Source: an uncultured Clostridia bacterium
Lineage (GTDB): Bacteria > Bacillota > Clostridia > TANB77 > CAG-508
Length of the DNA: 14,123 bases
Direction: 5' to 3'
Assembly (NCBI GenBank): GCA_934184665.1
Contig: CAKPSX010000029.1
Location: 1-14,123 of the forward strand
Under the pieces are notes generated by a model. It was not told where the DNA came from. It did not search any database and was given only the letters and a program-made list of their open reading frames with translations. The translations under genes were made by a program, and so were the position numbers. Of the stretch, positions 5,209 through 12,055 are shown piece by piece; the stretch's first letter is position 1; the number at the start of each line of letters is the position of its first letter.

Positions 5209-6961
5209 TTACTTCAAATTCATATTTAGCTCTTGGGGCGTATGTTGTGTGTAGTAGTTTGTGAGCTTTCTCACTTCCTGGCTTTTCTAAGTATTCCTCA
5301 TATAGTTTTTTTATTACTGGGTTTTCATGTGATTTTCTTATTGTGCTTTTTTCGTCTATTGAATACAAGCAGTCTGCTCTAAGTTTTCTAACATCTACTT
5401 CGCTTCTAATTTTAGAGCTTTTTATTGGTTGGCCTCCTCCCATAATACATCCACCTGGGCATGCCATAATCTCTACGAATTGATAATCTGCTTTTCCTTG
5501 TTTAATTTCTTCTAATATTATTTGAGCATTTTTCAAACCACTTGCTGCCACAACTTTAATATCTTTTCCAGCAATATTAACTGTTGCTCTTTTAATTCCA
5601 TCTTCCCCACGTACTTGTTCAAAATCAATAGATTTTAAGTCTTCACCTGTTAATACATCTTGTGCAGTTCTTAATGCAGCCTCCATAACTCCACCTGTTG
5701 TTCCAAATATTGCTCCTGCACCTGTTGCATCTCCCATAGGATTATCAAACTCACTATCACCGATTTTCACAAAATCAATATTAGCTTGTTTTATCATTCT
5801 TGCAAGTTCTCGTGTTGTTATAACATTATCAACATCATATAAGCCATCATTTTGCATCTCTTCTCTTTGTCTTTCAAACTTTTTCGCAATACAAGGCATA
5901 ACAGATACAACATAAATTTTCTTTGGATTTATTCCCTCTTTTTCTGCGAAATAAGTCTTAATTAATGCTCCAAACATTTGATGTGGAGATTTACAAGTTG
6001 ACAAATGTGGTAATAATTCTGGATAATTCATCTCAATATATTTTACCCAACCTGGTGAGCAAGACGTAATCATAGGCAATACAGCATTTTCCTTAAATCT
6101 ATTTATAAACTCATTTGCCTCTTCCATTATTGTTAAATCAGCACCTGTATTTGTATCAAAAACCTTATTAAATCCAAGTCTTTTTAATGCAGTTACCATT
6201 TTACCTGTAACATTTGTGCCAATTGGCATTCCAAACTCTTCACCAAGTGCAGCTCTAACAGCAGGGGCTGTTTGAACAACAACATATGTATCTGGGTCAT
6301 TTAACTTTTCCCAAACATCATCAATTGTTACTTTTTCATGTAAAGCACCTGTTGGGCAAGATTGAATACACTGACCGCAATTAACACAATTAACATCATT
6401 TAAGCTATGGTCACCAGCAGTTGAAATACATGACTCAAAGCCTCTATTTATGCAATCTATTGCACCTATTCCTTGGACTTTTTTACAAGTTGCAATACAT
6501 CTTCTACATAATACACATTTACTAAAATCTCTCACAATAGAAGGTGATTTATCATCTATAGGATGTTTTGTTCTCTCACCTGGAAATTCTATTTCAGGCA
6601 TATTAAATTTTTTAGCTAATTCTTGTAACTCGCAATTTCCGGAACGTATGCATTCTAAACAATCTTTTGGGTGGTTTGATAAAATCAAATCTAAAACAAT
6701 ATGTCTTGCATCTAATACATTTTTTGTATTTGTATGTACAACCATTCCTTCTTCAACCTTTTGGATACATGAAGTTGCAAAACCTCTTCTGCCTTCAACT
6801 TCTACAACACACATTCTGCAATCTCCAACCTCATTTATGTCTTTTAAAAAGCATAATGTTGGTATGTCTATTCCTACTTTGCGAGCAGCATCTAATATTG
6901 TTGTTCCCTCTGGCGCTTTTACTTCTATTCCATCTATTGTTAGTGTTATTATTTTCTCCAT
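5204..6961 (-). CDS. hydA: [FeFe]-hydrogenase catalytic subunit HydA (NADH-linked trimeric type)
   Basis: This 585-residue cytoplasmic subunit reduces protons to H2 (or oxidises H2) at the H-cluster. Domains in order: an N-terminal [2Fe-2S] domain (Cys37, 48, 51, 65); a His-ligated [4Fe-4S] site (His97, Cys101, 104, 110); two ferredoxin-type [4Fe-4S] sites (Cys149/152/155/159 and Cys192/195/198/202); and the H-cluster domain. The H-cluster domain has motifs TSCSPGW (299-305), MPCIAKKFE (355-363) and EIMACPGGCIMGGGQP (497-512). A C-terminal small-subunit-like domain follows, with the typical HENPxIKKLYEEYL and LLHTTY. L1 reads TSCSPGW, with Ser in place of the second Cys of the common TSCCPGW. 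The protein lacks the extra C-terminal [2Fe-2S] domain found in Thermotoga HydA. It is last in the hydC-hydB-hydA order, and the ATG follows an AGAGAGG site. Maturases HydE/F/G are not in this window. Confidence 0.96.
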   Translation of the reverse strand: MEKIITLTIDGIEVKAPEGTTILDAARKVGIDIPTLCFLKDINEVGDCRMCVVEVEGRRGFATSCIQKVEEGMVVHTNTKNVLDARHIVLDLILSNHPKDCLECIRSGNCELQELAKKFNMPEIEFPGERTKHPIDDKSPSIVRDFSKCVLCRRCIATCKKVQGIGAIDCINRGFESCISTAGDHSLNDVNCVNCGQCIQSCPTGALHEKVTIDDVWEKLNDPDTYVVVQTAPAVRAALGEEFGMPIGTNVTGKMVTALKRLGFNKVFDTNTGADLTIMEEANEFINRFKENAVLPMITSCSPGWVKYIEMNYPELLPHLSTCKSPHQMFGALIKTYFAEKEGINPKKIYVVSVMPCIAKKFERQREEMQNDGLYDVDNVITTRELARMIKQANIDFVKIGDSEFDNPMGDATGAGAIFGTTGGVMEAALRTAQDVLTGEDLKSIDFEQVRGEDGIKRATVNIAGKDIKVVAASGLKNAQIILEEIKQGKADYQFVEIMACPGGCIMGGGQPIKSSKIRSEVDVRKLRADCLYSIDEKSTIRKSHENPVIKKLYEEYLEKPGSEKAHKLLHTTYAPRAKYEFEVK

Positions 6962-6996
6962 TTCTATCTCATTCCTCTCTTAAGGCACAAACTTGA

Positions 6997-7013
6997 TTGA
7001 AAAATAATCACAA
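6997..7013. promoter_or_regulatory. Weak Rex-like inverted repeat between hydB and hydA
   Basis: On the minus strand the 17 bases TTGTGA-TTATT-TTTCAA resemble the redox repressor Rex site (TTGTGA then TCACAA halves), but one half is degenerate and the length is one base short. It lies in the 102 bp hydB-hydA gap, not in front of hydC, so a role is doubtful. Nothing else in that gap is recognised except the hydA ribosome site. Confidence 0.2.
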
Positions 7014-7063
7014 TTTTTCCAACCTCTTTTCCTTTATAAATTGTAAGTAATCTTAAAAAATTT

Positions 7064-8923
7064 TTAGTTTCCAATTGCATGGAAAGGACAGTTTGCCAAA
7101 CATGTTCCACACTTTATACACTTATCTTGGTCAATAACTCTCTTTTCTCTAGCCTCTCCATTTATTGCACCAACTGGACAATGTCTTTGGCACAAGCCAC
7201 AACCCTTGCACTTTTCTGGGTCAATTACAATTCTTGATAATTCTTTACATTCTAAAGTTTTACATACTTTGTCAATAGCATGTTCCATAAACTCTTCTTT
7301 AAAATACTTCATAGTACTTAAAACAGGGTTTGGTGCACTCTGACCCAATCCACAAATACTTGCTTTTTGAATGCTTTTAGCTAATTTTTCAAGTTTTGTT
7401 ATATCATCTTGAGTTCCATTTCCAGAACACAATTTTTCTAATAATTCTAACATTCTTTTTGTGCCAATTCTACAAGGTGTACATTTTCCGCAACTCTCAC
7501 TTACTGTAAATTCTAAATAAAATTTTGCAAGACTAACCATACATTTTGTATTATCCATTACGATTAATCCACCAGACCCCATCATTGAACCAATTTCTTT
7601 TAAAGACTCATAATCAATTGGAGTATCTAAATGTTCTGCTGGAATGCAGCCACCAGATGGTCCACCTGTTTGTGCTGCTTTAAATTTTCTACCATTTGGA
7701 ATTCCGCCACCAATATCAAATACAATTTCTCTTAAAGTTGTACCCATAGGAACTTCAACAAGTCCGATGTTATTTACATTGCCACCAAGTGCAAACACTT
7801 TTGTTCCTTTTGACTTTTCCGTTCCAATTGAAGAATACCATTCTGCACCATTTAATATTATTCTTGTTATATTTGCAAATGTCTCAACATTATTTATTAA
7901 TGTTGGTTTGCCCCATAACCCACATTCAGCTGGATATGGAGGTTTTACTCTTGGCTGACCTCTTTTACCTTCTATTGACTCTAGTAATGCTGTTTCTTCT
8001 CCACATACAAAAGCACCTGCACCTAAACGAATTTCAACATCAAACTCAAAGTCTGTTCCAAATATGTTTTTTCCAAGTATTCCATAATCTCTTGCCTGGT
8101 CAATTGCTATTTGAAATCTTTTCACAGCAATTGGATATTCTGCTCTTACATATATATAACCTTTTGTTGCACCTATTGCATAACCTGCAATCATCATAGC
8201 CTCAAGTACAGAATGTGGGTCTCCCTCTAATATGCTTCTATCCATAAATGCACCTGGATCTCCTTCATCAGCATTACATACAACATATTTTTGATCTGCC
8301 TCATATTTGCTAGTTATCTCCCACTTATTTCCTGTAGGGAAACCTGCTCCTCCACGGCCTCTAAGCCCTGAATCTTTTATTAGATTTATTACATCTTGTG
8401 GTTTCATTTCTTTTAAAACTTTTCCCAATGCCTTATACCCATCAAAAGCAATGTATTCATCAATATTTTCTGGATTTATTACACCACAATTTTTTAAAGC
8501 AATTCTTTTTTGCTTTTTATAGAAATTTAAGTCATCAAGACTATTTACAATACTTCCGTCTATATCTTTACACAACAATCTTTCAACTCTTGAACCTTCT
8601 ATTATATGTTTTTGTATTATTTCCTCACAATCGTCAGGACTCACATTTGAATAAAAAGTATCTTCTGGTCTTATTATTACGATTGGACCTTTTGCGCAAA
8701 GCCCAAAACATCCTGTCATTATTACTCTTACATTTTCTATATGTTTTTCTTCAATTATTTTTCTAAAATTTTCTAATATCTTAGGTGATTTTGATGAAGT
8801 ACATCCAGTTCCATGACACACCAATATATGTTTTTCTCTTGTATCTGCATTAGTATTTACTCTAATATCTAGTTCTTTTCTTTTTTCTTCTCTTATTTTT
8901 TCTATTTGTTCAAGTGTCTTCAT
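7064..8923 (-). CDS. hydB: NADH-oxidising subunit HydB of trimeric [FeFe]-hydrogenase (NuoF-like)
   Basis: This 619-residue flavoprotein should pass electrons between NAD(H), FMN, ferredoxin and HydA. Residues 30-110 are a thioredoxin-like [2Fe-2S] domain (Cys36, 41, 72, 76). Residues 135-550 are a NuoF-type core with the FMN/NADH glycine-rich motif GLRGRGGAGFPTGNKW (187-202), NADEGDPGAF (217-226) and GAGAFVCGEETALL (301-314). A [4Fe-4S] site follows (Cys478, 481, 484, 524). The C-terminus adds two ferredoxin-type [4Fe-4S] sites (Cys572/575/578/582 and Cys602/605/608/612). This is the full domain set of HydB in NADH- and ferredoxin-coupled, electron-bifurcating hydrogenases. The family also includes enzymes that use NADH alone, and sequence by eye cannot separate the two. 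It sits 62 bp after hydC and 102 bp before hydA, with an AAAGGA ribosome site before the ATG. Confidence 0.96.
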   Translation of the reverse strand: MKTLEQIEKIREEKRKELDIRVNTNADTREKHILVCHGTGCTSSKSPKILENFRKIIEEKHIENVRVIMTGCFGLCAKGPIVIIRPEDTFYSNVSPDDCEEIIQKHIIEGSRVERLLCKDIDGSIVNSLDDLNFYKKQKRIALKNCGVINPENIDEYIAFDGYKALGKVLKEMKPQDVINLIKDSGLRGRGGAGFPTGNKWEITSKYEADQKYVVCNADEGDPGAFMDRSILEGDPHSVLEAMMIAGYAIGATKGYIYVRAEYPIAVKRFQIAIDQARDYGILGKNIFGTDFEFDVEIRLGAGAFVCGEETALLESIEGKRGQPRVKPPYPAECGLWGKPTLINNVETFANITRIILNGAEWYSSIGTEKSKGTKVFALGGNVNNIGLVEVPMGTTLREIVFDIGGGIPNGRKFKAAQTGGPSGGCIPAEHLDTPIDYESLKEIGSMMGSGGLIVMDNTKCMVSLAKFYLEFTVSESCGKCTPCRIGTKRMLELLEKLCSGNGTQDDITKLEKLAKSIQKASICGLGQSAPNPVLSTMKYFKEEFMEHAIDKVCKTLECKELSRIVIDPEKCKGCGLCQRHCPVGAINGEAREKRVIDQDKCIKCGTCLANCPFHAIGN

Positions 8924-8985
8924 AGCTAATCTCTTTCCTTTCTTACTCCTTGATTCCTCTTTGTTGGAAAAGAATTAAATTCTAA

Positions 8986-9510
8986 TTATTTTTCAACTTT
9001 ATTGGTTAAGTCATCTAAAACCTTATCCAACTTCTGCACTGTAGCCTTCCCATATACCTCACCATTTACTGTAAAAACAGGTGCAAGTCCACATGCTCCA
9101 ACACATCTAGTTTCTTCAATTGAGAACAATCCATCTTTAGTTGTTTCACCTGCTTCAATTTTCAATCTATCTTTTAATCTATCCATGATTTTTTGTGAGC
9201 CTTTTACAAAGCACGCAGTTCCAAGGCAAACCGCAACATTATATTTACCCTTTGGTTTAAGAGTAAACCTTGAATAAAATGTTACAACCCCATATACTTC
9301 TGCCATTGGCACATTCAAAAATTCTGATAAAACTCTTTGCGCGCGTTCAGGCACATAACCATAATGGTCTTGAACCTCATTTAACATCTGTATTAAATTA
9401 TCCTTTATTGGTTGGTACTTTTCACATAATTCATTTAAAAAGTCATCTCTTCCATTGCAATTGCATTGACATTCACAGCAATTTTGTTTCTCCATTTTTT
9501 CGTTACCCAT
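8986..9510 (-). CDS. hydC: HydC subunit of trimeric [FeFe]-hydrogenase (NuoE-like, [2Fe-2S])
   Basis: This 174-residue subunit has the thioredoxin-like NuoE fold, with one [2Fe-2S] cluster bound by Cys95, Cys100, Cys136 and Cys140 (CLGTAC and CVGAC). The family motif VYGVVTFYSRF stands at 72-82. It completes the HydABC complex and is the first gene of the operon. The start at 9510 is supported by an AGAAGGAG site 12 bp upstream. Met6 is an in-frame alternative only 15 bp later, so the difference is small. Just after the start is an unusual cysteine-rich stretch (CCECQCNC, residues 11-18) that is not part of the NuoE core and does not provide the known cluster ligands. No clear promoter is seen between this gene and the damaged toxin gene 47 bp upstream, so transcription may begin further up. 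Confidence 0.95.
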   Translation of the reverse strand: MGNEKMEKQNCCECQCNCNGRDDFLNELCEKYQPIKDNLIQMLNEVQDHYGYVPERAQRVLSEFLNVPMAEVYGVVTFYSRFTLKPKGKYNVAVCLGTACFVKGSQKIMDRLKDRLKIEAGETTKDGLFSIEETRCVGACGLAPVFTVNGEVYGKATVQKLDKVLDDLTNKVEK

Positions 9511-9556
9511 TAACTAAAACAACTCCTTCTTTTTCTACATTTTTATAAAATGGTAA

Positions 9557-9877
9557 TTATTTTTTTAGATATTTTTCCCAGTCCATAAATGCATGGCCTA
9601 TTCTTACAACAAATACTTTTGATTTTTCTTCATCTATAATATAAAATATTATATAATTTCTAACATTAATTTTTCTAATATCCTTGTGTCCAGTTAGTTC
9701 TTCACTTAAAATTGGCATACTTCCTGCTACTTCTTCTAAATCTCTTAATGCTTGTTTAAATAATATTTTATATTTATCTGCTATTATATCTCCTTATAAA
9801 GTATATCTAAGATATGAAATAATGTTATTTAAATCTTGATTTGCTGTTTCTGAAAGTTCAACTATATATTTTTTCAT
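9557..9877 (-). pseudogene. RelE/ParE-type toxin gene interrupted by one in-frame TAA
   Basis: A frame of 106 codons runs from ATG 9877 to TAA 9557-9559, with one internal stop, TAA at 9794-9796 (codon 28), and no other damage. The N-terminal part reads MKKYIVELSETANQDLNNII. After the stop the same frame continues with a helix rich in K/A/L, then a typical RelE/ParE C-terminal half (IRKINVRNYIIFYIIDEE, then VFVVRIGHAFMDWEKYL). The toxin fold and its catalytic C-terminal strand would be lost if translation stops at codon 28, leaving a 27-residue fragment. One base change from CAA or GAA would explain the stop. It lies 18 bp after an intact antitoxin gene, the usual antitoxin-first order. No ATG, GTG or TTG sits at a useful distance after the internal AAGGAG to restart translation. 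A sequencing error is possible. Confidence 0.85.
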
Positions 9878-9895
9878 AACAACTACTCCTATCTT

Positions 9896-10138
9896 CTATA
9901 AATTATCTAATTTTTGAAAAACCTCATCTAAAGAATATGTTTTGTTTTGTTTTATATCATCTAATCCTTTTTGCAGTTTTCCTTTTAAATCACTTTTACT
10001 TTTTATTTCTATACTTTCAGGTGCTTCTGACTCTATATATGATAATTTTAAATATTCAATAAAATTTATAACTTGATTTGTAAGTTCTTCGGGCAAAGTA
10101 TCAATTTCTTTATATAATTTTTGTTTCTCCAAAGACAT
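9896..10138 (-). CDS. Antitoxin of a RelE/ParE-type pair
   Basis: This 80-residue protein has a helical N-terminal half (LPEELTNQVINFIEYLK, residues 15-31) of the kind seen in DUF2281/RelB-like small antitoxins. A charged linker follows, then a C-terminal amphipathic segment (TYSLDEVFQKLDNL) suited to binding the toxin. It should bind the toxin and repress its own promoter as a dimer or higher oligomer. The start is supported by GGGAGGT placed 8 bp before ATG 10138. The partner gene follows after 18 bp but carries an in-frame stop, so this antitoxin may now stand alone. The family name is uncertain. The pairing is what makes the call firm. Confidence 0.8.
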   Translation of the reverse strand: MSLEKQKLYKEIDTLPEELTNQVINFIEYLKLSYIESEAPESIEIKSKSDLKGKLQKGLDDIKQNKTYSLDEVFQKLDNL

Positions 10139-10171
10139 ATTAACTACCTCCCATAATAAATTTATATTATT

Positions 10172-10180
10172 ATTATACCA
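10172..10180 (-). promoter_or_regulatory. Extended -10 promoter of the toxin-antitoxin pair
   Basis: TGGTATAAT on the minus strand is an extended -10 element about 34 bp before the antitoxin start. The -35 region is poor, which is acceptable with an extended -10. The transcript may continue into hydCBA, because no terminator is seen between the damaged toxin gene and hydC. Confidence 0.5.
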
Positions 10181-10229
10181 TTTAAAGTCTAAAAAATCTA
10201 CAAATTTTTAAAATAATGAATTTTTGAAA

Positions 10230-10255
10230 AAAAGAGAGGGGATGCCCTCTCTTTT
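10230..10255 (-). terminator. Terminator of the class C sortase genes
   Basis: Perfect 11 bp arms (AAAAGAGAGGG and CCCTCTCTTTT) surround a 4-base loop. It follows the sortase gene on the minus strand, shares bases with its stop codon, and is followed by TTTTTTTC. It ends the pilus locus. Confidence 0.92.
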
Positions 10256-10997
10256 ATTCGGTGGTGCGCTCGCAGTACACCACGTAGCGGTGTGTGTTTA
10301 CTCTATATGGGTGGCAGGTTATTAGTGTTACCATGTCTTTGCCTTCTTGGATATAGATTTTTGATGAGTCTGTTGGAGAAATTATTTCTTTGCCTGTTAC
10401 TTTATATTCAAGGAAGTCCCATATTGTGGTTAATGTTATTTTGTCACCTACTTCTAGTTTATCTATGTTTCTAAACATCTGGTGTTTTACTAATCCTCTA
10501 TGTGCTGCTATTACAACATTTGAATTAGTTTCTCCTAGTGGCAAAGAGGTGCTTGTAAGGTGCGCAGCTCCTTTGTTTAGATTTTCTGCTGTAGTTCCTA
10601 AATATACTGGCAATTTCACATTAAGTTTTGGAATATTTAGTACTGCTACAACATTTTCTTTAAATCCATATTTTCTTAAGTCAAAACTTGAGCTTTCATA
10701 AGAAAACGCATCTGAAACCTCTTGCCCATTTTTATATAAATCCCAGTTATATTTTTTCATAAGCTGATATAATTCATCTAAATCTTTTAGTTGATTATCA
10801 ACATCAGTGGTATCTCCTCTTTCACGTTCTTTGGCTCTTTCTTTAGCAATCTCAACAACCTCTTTTTTGAAGTCATTAACACTATTGCTAACTGTCATTT
10901 TGTCAAATACTCTTATAGTTATTGGCCACATCATAAGTAAAATACCAAATACAATTAAAAAATCTGCAATTGCTTCATTTTTAATTTTTATCTTCAC
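10254..10997 (-). CDS. Class C-type sortase (pilus assembly), GTG start
   Basis: This 247-residue membrane transpeptidase should link pilin subunits or attach the finished pilus to the wall. It has an N-terminal anchor (residues 10-30), then a charged helical stretch (40-75). A lid-like DAFSY segment follows (96-100), where class C enzymes usually have DPF/W. The core contains NIPKLNVKLPVYLG. Catalytic residues are His166 (IAAHRGL), Cys228 (TLITCHPY) and Arg237 (NTHRYVVYCER). Unlike its partner it lacks a C-terminal membrane span. The start is a GTG whose G is shared with the TAG stop of the upstream sortase (TAGTG). Its ribosome site GGAGG lies inside the upstream coding end, so the two are translationally coupled. 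The last 50 bp of the gene are noticeably richer in G+C than the rest. Confidence 0.92.
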   Translation of the reverse strand: MKIKIKNEAIADFLIVFGILLMMWPITIRVFDKMTVSNSVNDFKKEVVEIAKERAKERERGDTTDVDNQLKDLDELYQLMKKYNWDLYKNGQEVSDAFSYESSSFDLRKYGFKENVVAVLNIPKLNVKLPVYLGTTAENLNKGAAHLTSTSLPLGETNSNVVIAAHRGLVKHQMFRNIDKLEVGDKITLTTIWDFLEYKVTGKEIISPTDSSKIYIQEGKDMVTLITCHPYRVNTHRYVVYCERTTE

Positions 10998-11926
10998 TAA
11001 GCATCCTCCTCATTATTATTGTCTTCATTATTGTTATTATTGTCATCAGCAGCATTGTCTTCGTCCTTTTTGTCTTTGTCTTTATCTCTAGCAACCCAAA
11101 CTAAAAGAATTAGAGCTAATATGATAAATAAAACAATAATAAATAGCATTTGTTTCTTCTTACTGCTCTTCAAATTCTTGATGTTTTGCATATTTTCTGC
11201 AAATGCCTCATTTGAATTTTCATCAGCACCCTCAACTCTAGCGCCTCTAACAAGTAATCTATGAGTATTTACCATATAAGGTGTACAAGTAACAAGTGTT
11301 ATATAATCTTTATCAGGATTTCTCTCAATCGCATCAACATCGCCTGGTTCAACAACTTTGACATCATCTACTCGGTATTCTAATGTTCTTTTCAATACAT
11401 AGATATAGAATGTATCTCCTACTTCTAATTTATCAATATTATCAAAAATCTTATTACTTGCCAATCCTGTGTGCCCTGCTAAAACTGAGTGTGTGCCTTT
11501 ACCACCTATTGGCAATGATGTACCTTGTAAATGCCCTACACCAGTTTGTAACACATTTTCAGATATACCATGATATATCGGCAAATTAATATCTAGTTTT
11601 GGTATATTAATATAACCAATTGCATTTCCAATATTTAAAACATTTAAGTAACTAACATAGTTTTCTTCTTCTTTTGGCTCTTCACCATCTTCTGAATTAT
11701 TTAAAGAAATATCAACGGCTCCTTCTTGTCCGACTTGTTCATTGTATAGTTGTGCTTTTTTTAGTTCTTCTTCTGCTTGCTCATCTGTTAGATTATTTAT
11801 ATCATCTTGGTATTTTGATATAACTGTTGTTTCTGTATATGAATTTATGTAGTTTGATATAATTGGATATCCTATTGTTGATAATCCTATAATTAAAAGT
11901 ATTATCTCAATTATTTTTCTTTTCAC
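10997..11926 (-). CDS. Class C sortase (pilin polymerase) with C-terminal membrane span, GTG start
   Basis: This 309-residue enzyme should polymerise the adjacent pilins through Lys-Thr isopeptide bonds. It has an N-terminal membrane segment (4-27), an acidic linker (45-90), and a region SYLNVLNIGNAIGYINIPK (92-110) where the class C lid would sit, but without a DPF/W motif. The core GVGHLQGTSLPIGG (129-142) is typical of pilin sortases. Catalytic His152 (LAGHTG), Cys214 (LVTCTPY) and Arg223 (NTHRLLVRG) are all present. A second membrane span at 259-278 is followed by a basic and then very acidic Asn/Asp/Glu-rich tail, probably on the cytoplasmic side. The GTG start is chosen because GAAGGAG (11934-11940) lies 7 bp upstream. 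It comes between the major pilin and the second sortase gene, as in many clostridial pilus loci. Confidence 0.94.
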   Translation of the reverse strand: MKRKIIEIILLIIGLSTIGYPIISNYINSYTETTVISKYQDDINNLTDEQAEEELKKAQLYNEQVGQEGAVDISLNNSEDGEEPKEEENYVSYLNVLNIGNAIGYINIPKLDINLPIYHGISENVLQTGVGHLQGTSLPIGGKGTHSVLAGHTGLASNKIFDNIDKLEVGDTFYIYVLKRTLEYRVDDVKVVEPGDVDAIERNPDKDYITLVTCTPYMVNTHRLLVRGARVEGADENSNEAFAENMQNIKNLKSSKKKQMLFIIVLFIILALILLVWVARDKDKDKKDEDNAADDNNNNNEDNNNEEDA

Positions 11927-12004
11927 AATTTTTCTCCTTCTTAAGTAATTTAAGTATTATTATGGGAAGTTTGAAGAACTTTCCTATTGTAATCATATTA
12001 TATA

Positions 12005-12042
12005 AAATTAAAGCATGGTGCCTAAACATCATGCTTTAATTT
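12005..12042 (-). terminator. Hairpin terminator or attenuator between major pilin and sortases
   Basis: Perfect 13 bp arms (AAATTAAAGCATG and CATGCTTTAATTT) surround a 12-base loop, starting 14 bp after the pilin stop on the minus strand. The arm itself supplies the short T-run. A TATAAT element follows at 11997-12002, but with a poor -35 (about 12021-12026), so a separate sortase promoter is only possible. Partial termination here would give much more pilin than sortase mRNA. Confidence 0.75.
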
Positions 12043-12055
12043 TTTGGTATTATTA

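Noticed and set aside
6450..6983. A 177-codon plus-strand open frame opposite hydA
   Set aside because: Its sequence is the complement of the conserved iron-sulfur region of hydA, with no ribosome site or recognisable domain.
9511..9556. A promoter for hydC in the gap after the damaged toxin gene
   Set aside because: A TATAAA occurs near 9545-9550, but the -35 region at the right distance does not resemble consensus, so I do not call it.
9794..9796. Reading the internal TAA of the toxin gene as a sense codon or programmed event
   Set aside because: TAA is used as the normal stop in many genes here, and no recoding structure or restart codon is visible. Mutation or error is simpler.
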